A stretch of DNA of 64,000 nt. Source: Sulfobacillus acidophilus. GTDB lineage: Bacteria > Bacillota > Sulfobacillia > Sulfobacillales > Sulfobacillaceae. The stretch covers positions 1 through 64,000 of the forward strand of contig PXYV01000007.1 in NCBI GenBank assembly GCA_003023745.1, given 5' to 3'. Positions 1-8,806 of this stretch are shown piece after piece (position 1 is the stretch's first letter; the number at the start of each line of letters is the position of its first letter). A program made the translations under genes and the position numbers. The notes below the pieces were generated by a model that did not search any database, was not told the DNA's origin, and was given only the letters and a program-made list of their open reading frames with translations.

Positions 1-618
1 TTAGGAATGGATTCTCGGCGATTTGTTCAGATCCCGTCCGGATAGCCGAAGGTCTCATCCTCACGGCACTCTTACTAAGGGTGCGAAAGGTGAGCTTGAC
101 AGTGGCGCGTCATGTCCTTTTTCGCTCAGAATAGCCCCATGATAGGTATTAGCGGCCGCGATGTAAGGCTGGGCAAATGTCGCCCAGCGTGTTTAGGAGG
201 CGATTAAGACCTATGCGGCAAGGACCACGTATCCACACGACCCCGCTTCTTCCGTCACATTCGAGTTGTCCCGCCTAAAGACGTGGGCCAGTCCCATCCT
301 GCTACAAAGTGAGTCCGCAACAGTCAACACCGACTTCTCCCTGCCCCGACGCCGCTGGCTTGCCAGGGGGTCTCGCTTCGGTTCTGACAGGCGTGACCTT
401 CTCGCCCGGATCAAAGGTCCCGATCCCGGGGCTTTCCTTACGGGCCGCGTCGCCATAGATCGGCAATTCGAGTTGCCAGCCCTTTCAGGGTCCACTGGTG
501 ATGGAAACTCCCCCTCCAGCCCGGAATATGGCTAAGTGGATAGCAATCCACAATCACGTTCTCCTATCTTATCTCTTGGATGAATCCTGTTGTTCTCCGA
601 TCGACTACGTCTTGGAAC
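1..618. other. No supported gene
   Basis: Both strands are open only in short, mutually overlapping frames without a convincing ribosome binding site or a recognisable motif. It may be decayed coding DNA, but I cannot assign it to a family. Confidence 0.5.
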
Positions 619-1320
619 TCACGCCGACTCCGCCACAAGCTGTGCCAAAACCGGTACGAGCAGATCAGGCTGGCGAACATGCGCGAAATGGTCGCCAGGG
701 AGGCGGATGATCCGCCAACCGCGCGCCATCGCAGCCTCCTCGATGCGGGGCAGGGCCACTGTATCCCGCGGATTGTTCGCCCGTTCCGTGTACGCAATAT
801 ACGTGCGCGGCAACGCCGCGGCCTGGGGATTCGTCAATGCCACCGGATCGCGCATGGGGCGTATCAGCGCTGGCCCATAGCGACTGTCGGCGCTAATCAG
901 GTCGGGGGTCAGTGGTAACTGCCAGGCATCGGGACCCAGCGCCCGTGCCGCCTGTTCGACAAACGCGGGATCAAAAAGATCGAGAAGACACTGTCCATCG
1001 ACGAGCGGAATGACCGCGTCCACATAGACCAGATGGGCGATGCGGTCCGCCATCTGCTCCGCCACTGCAGTAATCACCCATCCCCCGTAGCTATGGCCAA
1101 CGAGCCACACCTGATCCAGGCGTTCATACTGCAACACGGCCATTACATCTTGGATATGCGTATCCAAGGTAATCGCCGGAGACACCAAATGCTGACGTTC
1201 GCCGTTCCCGGTCAGCGTCACCGGAAACGCGCGGTGGCCCTGCTGCCGCAGTTTCTCCGCGATGGGAGTCCAAGCCCATCCGCCATCCACTTGTCCATGC
1301 ACCATAACAAATGTCGCCAA
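619..1320 (-). CDS. Alpha/beta-fold hydrolase (esterase-like)
   Basis: A 233-residue cytoplasmic alpha/beta hydrolase. The oxyanion-region VHG lies at residues 8-10, the nucleophile elbow GHSYGG near residue 95 supplies the serine, and a late GDHFAHV supplies the histidine. Size and motifs match the EstC/salicylate-esterase-like branch (plant MeSA-esterase type) rather than lipases; the substrate is unknown. The start is a TTG a few bases after GAGGAG, because the sequence enters the conserved ATFVMVHG strand immediately. It is isolated, with decayed DNA on both sides, so context gives no hint of pathway. The family call is firm, the substrate is not. Confidence 0.85.
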   Translation of the reverse strand: MATFVMVHGQVDGGWAWTPIAEKLRQQGHRAFPVTLTGNGERQHLVSPAITLDTHIQDVMAVLQYERLDQVWLVGHSYGGWVITAVAEQMADRIAHLVYVDAVIPLVDGQCLLDLFDPAFVEQAARALGPDAWQLPLTPDLISADSRYGPALIRPMRDPVALTNPQAAALPRTYIAYTERANNPRDTVALPRIEEAAMARGWRIIRLPGDHFAHVRQPDLLVPVLAQLVAESA

Positions 1321-1740
1321 AATCTCCTCACCCTCTCTGTCAATAATCGATCAATGCGACTCTATCGTAAACTCAAGATGCCGGGAGCGCCCTATGAAGA
1401 TCGGGGCCACCCGGCAACTCCTCAGGTGTCCGGTGGACTGTGTCACCGGACGCCCCGATGCCATGCTGTTCGCCGGCATACGACCGTCCGTATCGGTCAA
1501 CTACCCCACGGCGTCCAGACCGAACGGCAACACACGCTGGCCACCGCCGGTTCACAGAAAACGTCACTCCAACCCTTTTGCCCTCTAAGGTCAATGTATC
1601 CACATCACACATGCCTTCCTCGATACCAAAGCATCTCTGATGTTGTCGTAGGATCGGCGCTCATCGCGATCGTAAAACCGTGCCACCCGCTATGCCCCAT
1701 TCTTCCTATCGCGCACCCGCCTCTCTAGTGCAAGAGCGCG
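1321..1740. other. No supported gene
   Basis: Upstream of the hydrolase and downstream of a dead acyl-CoA ligase. Only short conflicting frames are present and I recognise no motif. Confidence 0.5.
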
Positions 1741-2369
1741 TTAGCTCGTCGGCACAAAATATTCCTGATATTGCTCCCGCAAGGCCCGTTTCAAAAAGCT
1801 GCCACTGAGGGCTTGGGCACCTCATCCGCCCCAATCACGTCGTCGGGCTGCCACCGTCGAGCAACTGCGGGATCAAGGTCGCGAGAACACCGTCCTTCGT
1901 CACGGTCATGCCCTCTTTAACCACCACAAATGCGAAGGGCCGCTCGCCCCATCGGAGATGCGGAATCCCCACCACCGCCGCCTAGGAAACGGCAGAATGC
2001 GCTATCAGCGCGTCTTCCAAATCGGCGGAGGAAATCCATTTTTCCCCATTATTGATCACACCCTTGGTGCGGTCATGATCTTGAATAGGCGCCCATCGGC
2101 GCGCAGACCAACCGAAGGTGTTGGCCAGCCCCAGCCCAACTCTGTGGAGATAGATGCCGTAGTGGCCATAAAGACCCCCAGGGGCAACCAGTCGACCCAG
2201 AAGTATAGCAGCAGAGTCCCGTGGGCTGGTCATCCTCCAACTCGGCCAACGCAAACCTCGCCTCCCCCCGGACCGCCAGAGTTTGAAAATCGAGGGCACC
2301 GGGGGGTCGGGTTCCGTCAGCATCACCACCAGCACTGTCCTCGGAAATGTCGGCTGCGTGTTTAATCAA
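1741..2369 (-). pseudogene. Remnant of a fatty-acyl-CoA ligase (AMP-binding)
   Basis: Pieces of one ANL-superfamily ligase lie on the minus strand in different frames. Around 2180-2290 it reads CYTSGSTGCP, the P-loop signature of the adenylation domain. Around 1985-2060 it reads NGEKWISSADLEDALIAH, close to the C-terminal hinge of long-chain acyl-CoA synthetases. At 1870-1980 it reads AVVGIPHLRWGERPFAFVVV, and the final segment ends FVPTS at a stop at 1741-1743. At least two frameshifts and a large internal deletion (the P-loop and hinge are about 100 bp apart instead of roughly 600) leave no functional protein. It is a relic of a family with several intact members elsewhere in the window. 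Confidence 0.75.
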
Positions 2370-2373
2370 GTTG

Positions 2374-3555
2374 TTAACTCATGGGTTGAATAATCACGTA
2401 ACCCGGTGATCCAGGCTCCGCGAGAGTCACTCCTTCGGCACCCGCGCCACCCGCTCCATAGAATCCTGAAATTCCCGCGCCAGTATCTCCCGACGCATTC
2501 GCTCCTGATGCGGCGCTCAGTCCTACTGCAGGACCCGTCACACTGTATTGACCACCATTACCTCCCGTACCATTTGCGGGTATGGTGGGGTTTGCTTCAG
2601 TTCCACCATCCCCTCCAGTTGCAGTGGCCAACACGGTACTTCCGTCAAGAAGTTCGCTGGATCCTCCGGTTCCCCCTGAAGTATCGCTGGATGCATCGGT
2701 TATGCCAGCAGTTCCTCCGGTTCCCACCTCAACGGTTAACACCTCCCCCGATGTCACTGACAGCACCACCTGAATTTTTCCTCCCTGTCCTCCGCCACCG
2801 CCATAATAATCGGAATCATTGGACCAGTTACCTCCACCGCCGCCGCCTCCACCTTGCAGGGTCACCGATACATCGGTCACGCCCGACGGGACGGTATAGG
2901 TTCCATTTTCACTAAAAAACGTGCCGCCGCCATTGAGACCCGCAGGACCTTGAGGCCCGGTCGGGCCAGTCGCGCCAGTTGCTCCCGTTGGGCCTGTCGG
3001 TCCCGTGGGGCCTTGAGGTCCAGTGGCTCCTGTGGGACCTGTCGGGCCCTGCAAGCCCATCGGTCCCATGGGGCCCGTGGGACCTGTCGCTCCGACGCTT
3101 CCTTGCGGCCCCGTGGGACCCGTGGCTCCGGTCGGTCCCATAGGACCTTGTGGGCCTGCCGCCCCGCGCAGCGGGACTCCCACGACAGCTAGCGGCGCAC
3201 TCTTGAGCGCCAAGCCCCAGGTTTTGTGTTGGACTTGGGCTTGTGTCAAGACTGCCGCTTCCACGTGATAAATCCCCGCCGCCAGTGGAGTCCAGTGCCA
3301 TGTCGCATCGGGCCCGAACCGCCGCACAATGGTCCAATGCCCGGCGGGTGTTTCCAAGCGAAATTGATACCACAGCGCTACATGCTGGGGATTGCTGATG
3401 AAGGCGCGAAAGGTGTCGCCCTGCACCTGAATCCTCACGGGCCCTCGGAGTCCTGGGCCAGCGGCCTGCGCTGTGATACTGGTCAACGATGCCGCCGCCA
3501 ATAAGGGCAGCACCAACGCTGCCTGCCCCACCCTACGCCATCGAGATCGTTTCAT
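2374..3555 (-). CDS. Secreted collagen-like protein with glycine-rich C-terminal domain
   Basis: A 393-residue surface or secreted protein. Residues 1-32 form a signal peptide (basic start, hydrophobic core, AQA end). Residues about 36-128 form a beta-rich domain with [14 protein letters not shown], resembling the Tyr/Trp-rich repeats of acidophile Firmicute surface proteins. Residues 131-208 are 26 uninterrupted Gly-X-Y triplets, mostly GPT, GAT, GPQ and GPM, typical of bacterial triple-helix collagen. Residues 209-393 begin [20 protein letters not shown] and are extremely Gly-rich, resembling the glycine-rich domain of phage fibres and bacterial surface proteins. No LPXTG or C-terminal anchor is visible. 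RBS AAGGATG precedes the ATG. It probably trimerises outside the cell; the role is unknown (adhesion or biofilm are guesses). Confidence 0.85.
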   Translation of the reverse strand: MKRSRWRRVGQAALVLPLLAAASLTSITAQAAGPGLRGPVRIQVQGDTFRAFISNPQHVALWYQFRLETPAGHWTIVRRFGPDATWHWTPLAAGIYHVEAAVLTQAQVQHKTWGLALKSAPLAVVGVPLRGAAGPQGPMGPTGATGPTGPQGSVGATGPTGPMGPMGLQGPTGPTGATGPQGPTGPTGPTGATGATGPTGPQGPAGLNGGGTFFSENGTYTVPSGVTDVSVTLQGGGGGGGGNWSNDSDYYGGGGGQGGKIQVVLSVTSGEVLTVEVGTGGTAGITDASSDTSGGTGGSSELLDGSTVLATATGGDGGTEANPTIPANGTGGNGGQYSVTGPAVGLSAASGANASGDTGAGISGFYGAGGAGAEGVTLAEPGSPGYVIIQPMS

Positions 3556-4009
3556 ATCGTCACATCCTTATCTAAGCATTGCCCCGTCTGACTTGTCCGG
3601 GTCGTTTCTTCGCTTTGAGGTTGCACATCGGCGAAATTAGCCTAGCAAACCGTATGGACAAATACCGTCTCAATCTTGTCCCAAGTGTGTCTAATTGGCT
3701 TGGGGTCTGCCCCCCGAGCTCAAGGGCCGATTCTGATGAGGGGCCGAGCTTTCCGGGCTGATTGGAAACCGTCCCCTCGTGTTTGACGGGGTTAGGCGGT
3801 CACGCCGGGGTTGCTTAAGGAAAATTGCTGAGGGTGTGTTTCACGATGCGCTTTTGACAAGATCGCAATAACCGCCATGACGTGTTGGAATCATTTCTGG
3901 CCGGCACCCGGTGGTTCCCGCACCAATCAACGCCCCACCAGATGGTGTCTATAATAAAAGCAACATCGATAATCATACGTAGGCCCTGGACATTCCATGA
4001 AGGGCGGGT
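3556..4009. other. Intergenic region upstream of collagen-like gene
   Basis: It should hold the leader and promoter of the collagen-like gene (minus strand), but I see only weak -35/-10 candidates. A small stem CCCAAG/CTTGGG is present near 3683-3708. No gene is supported. Confidence 0.4.
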
Positions 4010-4038
4010 TTGAACAGGTTCCTTAAATGTTGTATACA
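4010..4038 (+). promoter_or_regulatory. Sigma-A-like promoter for IS607 resolvase relic
   Basis: TTGAAC (4010-4015), a 17-bp spacer, and TATACA (4033-4038), placed 26 bp before the tnpA start codon at 4065. Confidence 0.55.
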
Positions 4039-4064
4039 CCTATCTAATGATGTAAGAGCTGGAT

Positions 4065-4694
4065 ATGGATCGTAAATTGGTGAGTATTCATGAAGCGGCG
4101 CAATTTTTGGGCGTCACTCCGACGACCTTGCGGCGATGGGAGCGAGAGGGACGGCTCTTACCGGATGCACGGACTCGCGGCGGGGATTGGCGCTATGATT
4201 TGCATCGCTTGGGATCCGCGTCTCAAGGCTCGGACCATCCCGACCGCCAAACCGTGGCCTAAGCGCGGGTGTCGAGTCATGACCAGAAAGACGATCTCGA
4301 CCGGCAAAAGCACGTGCTAGAGCTCTATGGTGCTCGCCAAGGCTGAACCTTTGAGGGGATAGCCGACCTCGGGTCGGGGATGAACGACCAGAAGAAGGGG
4401 CTGAAACGCGTCTTGAATGACAGCCTCGCCGACCGGATCGGTCGGCTGGTCGTGACGCATACGGATCGGCTCTTGCGCTTTGGGGCGGAGCTGGTCTTGG
4501 CGATCTGCGAAGCCAAGCAGGTGGAGATCGGGATTCTCAACCCAGGCGAAGATACGACTTTTGAGGAAGAACTGGCTCACGATGTCTTGGAAATCATCAC
4601 GGTCTTTTCGGCCCGACTCTACGGGAGTCGATCCCGAAAAAATCAAAAATTGCTGGACGGCGTGAAACACGCGGTGGAGGAGGCGTCGACATGA
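4065..4694 (+). pseudogene. IS607-family serine resolvase (tnpA), frameshifted
   Basis: The first 65 codons (4065-4262) encode the MerR-like winged helix of IS607 resolvases (SIHEAAQFLGVTPTTLRRWE), then the frame stops. The C-terminal half of the resolvase domain resumes at 4380 in another frame (LADRIGRLVVTHTDRLLRFG, later FSARLYGSRSRKNQKLLDG). The catalytic serine segment between them is scrambled. Intact copies are about 200 residues, as with the copy at 16933-17544. It overlaps the start of its tnpB partner by 4 bp, the usual IS607 arrangement. Non-functional. Confidence 0.85.
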
Positions 4695-4980
4695 TTTTGG
4701 CCCATAAAATTGCCCTCGATCCCAACGATGTGCAGGAGACGTATTTCCGCAAGGCGGCTGGTGTGGCACGCTTTGCCTACCATTGGGCCAGGCCTTGGAC
4801 CAATGGTAACAGCAGTATAATGCGTGGAAGGCGGATTTTTCGTTGCCCAAGCCGTCGGACGCCGCTTTGCGGCGTCAACTCAATGCGATGAAGCGCGAGC
4901 AGTTTCCTTGGATGCTAGAGATCACCAAAAATGCGCCCCAGATAGCGATCATCCACTTGGGTCAAGCCTTTAAGAATTTC
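4691..4980 (+). pseudogene. IS607 TnpB, N-terminal fragment (interrupted)
   Basis: Starts MILAHKIALDPNDVQETYFR, the usual TnpB N-terminus. It then has a frameshift and a TAA near 4810 (…W, stop, QQYNAWKADFSLPKPSD in the next frame) and continues to ITKNAPQIAIIHLGQAFKNF ending at 4980. The next bases belong to an inserted cassette. The continuation of the same sentence (NFFAGTAEYPTFKKKG) is found at 6910. The gene was therefore a whole tnpB before insertion. Confidence 0.85.
4973..4980. repeat. Target-site duplication, left copy
   Basis: AGAATTTC, identical to 6909-6916. Removing the intervening DNA plus one copy restores the tnpB codons AAG AAT TTC TTC GCC, so the 8-bp duplication is real. 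Confidence 0.9.
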
Positions 4981-5005
4981 GGCTATGTGCAAAATGTGGT
5001 TGGAT
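4981..5005 (+). repeat. Left terminal inverted repeat of cassette
   Basis: GGCTATGTGCAA at the tip. It matches the right end in 20 of 25 positions, with mismatches at 7, 13, 14, 16 and 23. Confidence 0.85.
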
Positions 5006-5371
5006 TTTCCCGTTTTTTAGCTCAAATCGCCCTCTTCGGTAAGCCTGCCCAAGATTGGAAAGGACGCTCTCGGCGACCATGATGTGCATACCTCACGGGT
5101 TGGAAACTCCCTGGAGCCCCTGGCCATCGAGAGTTACAACAATGGATTGAGGGAAGGTGCTAGTGCGCTAACGCCCCCGAAACTTCTTGATGCTGCCATG
5201 AACATTTTCGCGACGGTGAAAATCTCGCAATCAGTCCCTTACGAAATGCACTCGCCCGTGGCGCTCAGCATCACGGATAGGGCAGCAGTGGCGCCGTTTT
5301 GTGCCGCCCTTGTGTGGCGAAACATTCGTCGTCCGTACCCGTTATCCTTATAAGAAAGAGAGGTTGGGGTG

Positions 5372-5911
5372 ATGTGCTTGAAGCGGATCGCGGTTATCAG
5401 TGTGGTGGGCCTATTGGCCATCGTTGTTATCGGGGCCGCGATCAGCTCCGGCCGCAACCGGACCGCAATCCAACCAGTTTTGCACCGAATGGTGGCGCTG
5501 GAAAATCCTTTAGTGCTGTCACCGCAGGTGCTCCCTTTGGGCAAACTCCCCTCACCGCGTATGAAGCGTCAGTTGTGGCGCGCCGAATCAAAGGCCCTCG
5601 CGAGGACCTTTGATTCGGGATCTTCGTTAATCGCCCGCGACCGCCACATCTATCGCGTAACCATGGCGGCCATTCAAGAGGAATCCATTCGGACAACCTA
5701 CGAACGGATCTATGTGCATGTGCAGTCGGTTGTAGCGGTGGGTCCATGGGCGCGGGCCACATGGCGGGCGCAGGTCGCCTTTTCCGGCGGTAACCACCAT
5801 GTGAAGCCGGTCGTCAACGGAGAGGCGGGTGTCGCCTATTTACATCGCGTGCATGGCCAGTGGCGCGTGACAACCTATTCCGAGCACTACATCCCTGGAG
5901 AAGGGCCCTAA
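5372..5911 (+). CDS. Membrane-anchored protein of unknown function, cassette cargo
   Basis: About 179 residues. Residues 4-25 are a single hydrophobic segment (IAVISVVGLLAIVVIGAAI) after a short basic start, so the protein is probably an N-terminally anchored extracytoplasmic protein. The rest is a mixed alpha/beta domain ending GVAYLHRVHGQWRVTTYSEH, which reads like the closing strands of an NTF2-like fold, but this is only an impression. No catalytic motif is visible. The ATG at 5372 has GAGAGG eight bases upstream; an overlapping GTG at 5369 is possible. It lies inside the cassette at 4981-6908, convergent with hepT, so it travels with the toxin-antitoxin pair. I do not recognise the family. 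Confidence 0.6.
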   Translation: MCLKRIAVISVVGLLAIVVIGAAISSGRNRTAIQPVLHRMVALENPLVLSPQVLPLGKLPSPRMKRQLWRAESKALARTFDSGSSLIARDRHIYRVTMAAIQEESIRTTYERIYVHVQSVVAVGPWARATWRAQVAFSGGNHHVKPVVNGEAGVAYLHRVHGQWRVTTYSEHYIPGEGP

Positions 5912-6020
5912 AGGGTGTCGGAATGAGGTTTATCGACGGACGGCAGATAACTTGCTTAATGCGCACTCGCTCCCGTGCGCGCTCCAACCAGACAGTGATG
6001 CGGGCGGTGGACAATGGTTA

Positions 6021-6386
6021 CTAGCCATCGCGCGATGCGTCGGCGGCCTCCGACAGCAGATCTTGAAGCGGTGCATGAATCCCGGGAATGTCCTGCGTGG
6101 CTGTCGTCCATACAATCTCGATATCCACTTCATCGTACCCATGAATGAGTACGTTGCGCATGCTCTTCATGACGTTCCAGGGTAGGACGTCCGCATGGTC
6201 CTGGAGGAATTCCGCCGTCAGCCGGCCCGTCGCTTCACCGATAATTTCCAGTTGGCGCATGATGGCACTTTGCCGGAGTTCATCATCCAGGAACTCTTCG
6301 TGCGAAATCGCTTCCGTCCAGCGCTTGATTCGCTGGACAGCCTCCTCGATACGGGTCAACGTGCTGAAGTTATCACGTTTCGGCAT
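6021..6386 (-). CDS. hepT: HepT-like HEPN ribonuclease toxin
   Basis: A 121-residue all-helical protein of the DUF86/HepT family. The RX4HXY motif is intact: R77, H82 and Y84 in RNVLIHGY. In characterised pairs this is the RNase active site, and its tyrosine is the residue oligo-AMPylated by MntA. Length is normal (about 110-140). The start codon lies inside the 3' end of mntA (14-bp overlap), so the two are co-translated, antitoxin first. It is carried inside the mobile cassette at 4981-6908. The expected role is cleavage of RNA or tRNA ends when not neutralised. All key residues are present, so the module may be active. Confidence 0.9.
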   Translation of the reverse strand: MPKRDNFSTLTRIEEAVQRIKRWTEAISHEEFLDDELRQSAIMRQLEIIGEATGRLTAEFLQDHADVLPWNVMKSMRNVLIHGYDEVDIEIVWTTATQDIPGIHAPLQDLLSEAADASRDG

Positions 6387-6702
6387 AAATCACGCGCCGT
6401 GTCGAAAGAATTTCCTCCCGCAATACGGGATAGAGCCGCTGCTTGTTGGCCACATCGACCCGACGTCCCAATAGCTCCTCGAGGTCTCCCACCAAACGCC
6501 CCACGTCAAAGAGCGAGCGGATGGCCAATGTGGGTCCCATTTCATACAGCACGTCGACGTCGCTCTGGGACGTAAAATCGTCGCGCAAAACCGACCCAAA
6601 GAGTGCCAACTCCCGAATCCCATAGCGATGACAAAGGGCGGTCAACTCGTCCGGGTCGATGGAGATCGGTAAGCGTTCAGGAATATTCACGGTCTGGGGC
6701 AT
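6373..6702 (-). CDS. mntA: MntA-like nucleotidyltransferase antitoxin
   Basis: A 109-residue minimal nucleotidyltransferase. The polymerase-beta motif GSX10DXD is complete: G36-S37 then D48 and D50 (FGSVLRDDF… SDVDVLYEM). In the HepT/MntA family such enzymes add AMP to the toxin's active-site tyrosine. The start is set by AAGGAGGG nine bases upstream of the ATG at 6702. The promoter must lie in the right 200 bp of the cassette (6703-6908), so the unit is self-contained. Its 3' end overlaps hepT. Confidence 0.9.
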   Translation of the reverse strand: MPQTVNIPERLPISIDPDELTALCHRYGIRELALFGSVLRDDFTSQSDVDVLYEMGPTLAIRSLFDVGRLVGDLEELLGRRVDVANKQRLYPVLREEILSTRRVIYAET

Positions 6703-6883
6703 ACGACGTCCCTCCTTCTCCTATCATACGGCGTGCGCCCAGCAAATCAAGGTTTCTTCAGCTTGTCTCAGACTATTTGGCTAAATCGCTACCGGCCCGC
6801 ATTAACGACCTGCGAGTGGCACCAATATTCCAACCAGGTATTGCGCAAAACGGGCTGAGTCCCTGGTGACGAGGCAGGTGACC

Positions 6884-6908
6884 ATTCAACCATAGATTGC
6901 AAATAGCC
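6884..6908 (-). repeat. Right terminal inverted repeat of cassette
   Basis: Reads GGCTATTTGCAA inward on the minus strand, the imperfect complement of the left end at 4981-5005. Confidence 0.85.
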
Positions 6909-6916
6909 AGAATTTC
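6909..6916. repeat. Target-site duplication, right copy
   Basis: AGAATTTC, a direct repeat of 4973-4980. Confidence 0.9.
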
Positions 6917-7620
6917 TTCGCCGGGACGGCGGAGTATCCGACGTTTAAGAAGAAAGGCCATCACGAGAGTTTTACCCTGACCAATGATCCATTTGCGATC
7001 CAAGGATCGCGGGTGCATATGCCCAAATTAGGCTGGGTGCGCATGCACGAACCGGTGCGGTTTGTCGGGAAAGGGCTGGGCGGCACGGTCTCCCGGACCG
7101 CCGACCGCTGGTTTTTGAGTGTCACCGTCGAAATTCCTGATCCGCCTGTCGTTCACCGTGAAAACCAAACGGTGGTTGGCGTGGACTTAGGGGTTTCGGC
7201 GTTGGCCACGCTCTCAACTGGCGAAACGATCGTGGGACCGAAAGCCTATGCGGCGGCCTTGAAAAAGCTCCGTCGGTTATCGAACCAATTCAGTCGCCAG
7301 ATGGAAGCCGCCAAAGTCCGCGCCGGGCTCAAGCCCGGCGAACCCATCCCGAAAGGAATGCACATCCCCTGGTCGGAGAACATGCGGAAAACCCAACGGC
7401 GCATCGCGCGGCTCCAGGCCCGGATTGCGAATATCCGGGCCAATACGTTGCATCAACTCACCACCGAACTGGTCGAAGGGTTCGATGTCATCGCCATCGA
7501 GGATCTGACCGTGGGGCGACAGAGTTGGTCAGCAATGGTCAAATTTGGATAAGTCCGTCAGCACGGTGTTTTCAAGTGTTATTTCAATTCGACCGCATCA
7601 TCGCAAGTGTAGGAGGCCGG
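6909..7620 (+). pseudogene. IS607 TnpB, C-terminal fragment (interrupted and truncated)
   Basis: Resumes at FFAGTAEYPTFKKKG and stays open to a TAA at 7550-7552. It contains the first RuvC aspartate (VVGVDLGVSALATLS, about 7175-7220) and the conserved glutamate in VIAIEDLTV (about 7490-7515). The expected zinc finger and last RuvC aspartate are missing: after VGRQSWSAMVKFG the frame breaks, and only a faint echo of the next helix is seen to about 7620. With the N-terminal fragment at 4691-4980 this was a full IS607 tnpB, now dead from insertion, frameshift and 3' loss. Confidence 0.8.
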
Positions 7621-7753
7621 ATACCCATGGCAAAGGTTCCACGGCGGCCCTTTAGGATGCATCGGCTTCCAAATCCTGAGGGATGTGCGCCACGACGGAT
7701 CGTACGAAATATGTTATGTTTCACTTAATCGAGGTAAGAAGGAAGCGTTCCGG

Positions 7754-8806
7754 GTGTCCACGATAGCCTTAGCCATGATCGTCCGTAACGAATCTGCGGT
7801 CATCGACCGGTGTCTCGCCAGTGCGCGGCCTCTCATTGACACTTGGGTCATCTGCGATACCGGCTCCACGGACGACACCATTTCGCGCATTCAATCCGCC
7901 TTAGACGGGATCCCCGGACGTCTGCTCCACCAACCGTGGGTCAATTTCGGAACCAATCGGACCAATCTGTTGAGGGAAGCCCGATCCGCGGCCACCTATC
8001 TCTTATTACTCGACGCAGACATGACGTTGGTCGGCGATCGAGCGGATCTTCTCCACCTCACGGGTGACGGGTACTACCTGCCCGTGCACGACGGGACGGT
8101 GACGTATTGGATGCCGTACCTGATTCGCGCGGATCGACCGTGGCGCTACACCGGAGTCACGCATGAATATCTGACCTGCGAGGATCCCGTCACGTGGGCA
8201 CGGTTGCCCGCGTGGCGCGTGTACCATCACGCAGACGGGGGCATGCGCGCGGACAAGTGGACCCGCGACTATGCCCTGCTCACCGAAGCTGTCGCCGCTG
8301 ACCCCACGGATGCGCGCAGCGTGTTCTACCTGGCCCAAACATGCCGGGATCGCGGGGATGTGGCCGCCGCGATCACGTGGTATCGCCAGCGGGTCTCCCT
8401 GGGTGGCTGGGAGGAAGAAATATTCTACGCGCAATATCAAATTGGTGTGCTCTTAGCCGCCACCGAGTGGACGGCCGCCGTGCCCGAGCTGTTAGCCGCA
8501 TGGAACTTACGTCCCCACCGGGCGGAACCGTGGTATCACCTTGCTTGCGGGTGGCGGGCGCACCAGCAATGGCATTTGGCCTATCTCGCCACCCAGCAAG
8601 GGTTGGCCCTCCCCGAGCCGGACGACCTCTTATTCGTGGAATCGTGGATTTATGGCTGGGGCCTCTGGTTTGAACATAGCCTCGCCGCCTATTATACCGG
8701 TCATGTCCGTGAAGCCCGGGCCGCGAATGATCGCGTGCTCGCAGATCCCACGGTCCCCGAACTGTGGCGGTCCCATGCCCAGAAGAACGCCCAGTGGTGG
8801 AGTTAA
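7754..8806 (+). CDS. Family 2 glycosyltransferase with TPR-like C-terminus
   Basis: About 350 residues. The N-terminus has GT-A signatures: AMIVRNESAVIDRCL, CDTGSTDDT, and a DXD-like LLLDADMTL that binds the metal and nucleotide sugar. From about residue 190 the chain becomes helical tandem repeats with TPR character (VFYLAQTCRDRGDVAAAITW, then APEL/HLACGW repeats). This matches bacterial GT2 proteins of the SunS/WaaE-like type that glycosylate proteins or surface polymers. The GTG at 7754 is preferred, with AAGGAAG just upstream; an in-frame ATG at 7685 would add 23 unconserved residues. It stands alone, so the acceptor is unknown. Confidence 0.85.
   Translation: MSTIALAMIVRNESAVIDRCLASARPLIDTWVICDTGSTDDTISRIQSALDGIPGRLLHQPWVNFGTNRTNLLREARSAATYLLLLDADMTLVGDRADLLHLTGDGYYLPVHDGTVTYWMPYLIRADRPWRYTGVTHEYLTCEDPVTWARLPAWRVYHHADGGMRADKWTRDYALLTEAVAADPTDARSVFYLAQTCRDRGDVAAAITWYRQRVSLGGWEEEIFYAQYQIGVLLAATEWTAAVPELLAAWNLRPHRAEPWYHLACGWRAHQQWHLAYLATQQGLALPEPDDLLFVESWIYGWGLWFEHSLAAYYTGHVREARAANDRVLADPTVPELWRSHAQKNAQWWS

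Larger units (their letters stand above)
4981..6908. mobile_element. Transposase-less insertion cassette (ISL3-like ends) carrying a toxin-antitoxin pair
   Basis: A 1,928-bp insertion in an IS607 tnpB gene. The ends are imperfect inverted repeats: left GGCTATGTGCAA… and right (reversed) GGCTATTTGCAA…, 20 of the first 25 bases identical. The insert is flanked by an 8-bp direct repeat. Ends starting GGCT with 8-bp duplications are typical of the ISL3 family, but no transposase is recognisable inside. The cargo is a 179-residue membrane-anchored protein on the plus strand and a convergent mntA-hepT module on the minus strand. This organisation matches a mobile insertion cassette mobilised in trans by a full-length relative. 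The ISL3 assignment is inference; the insertion itself is directly visible. Confidence 0.85.

Noticed and set aside
2406-3504. Long plus-strand open frames opposite the collagen-like gene
   Set aside because: They are complements of Gly-Pro repeats (Pro/His/Arg-rich shadows) without ribosome sites. The minus-strand frame has signal peptide, repeat and domain logic.
5961-5980. GCGCAC/GTGCGC stem between the two cassette transcription units
   Set aside because: Only six base pairs and no T-run on either strand, too weak to call a terminator.
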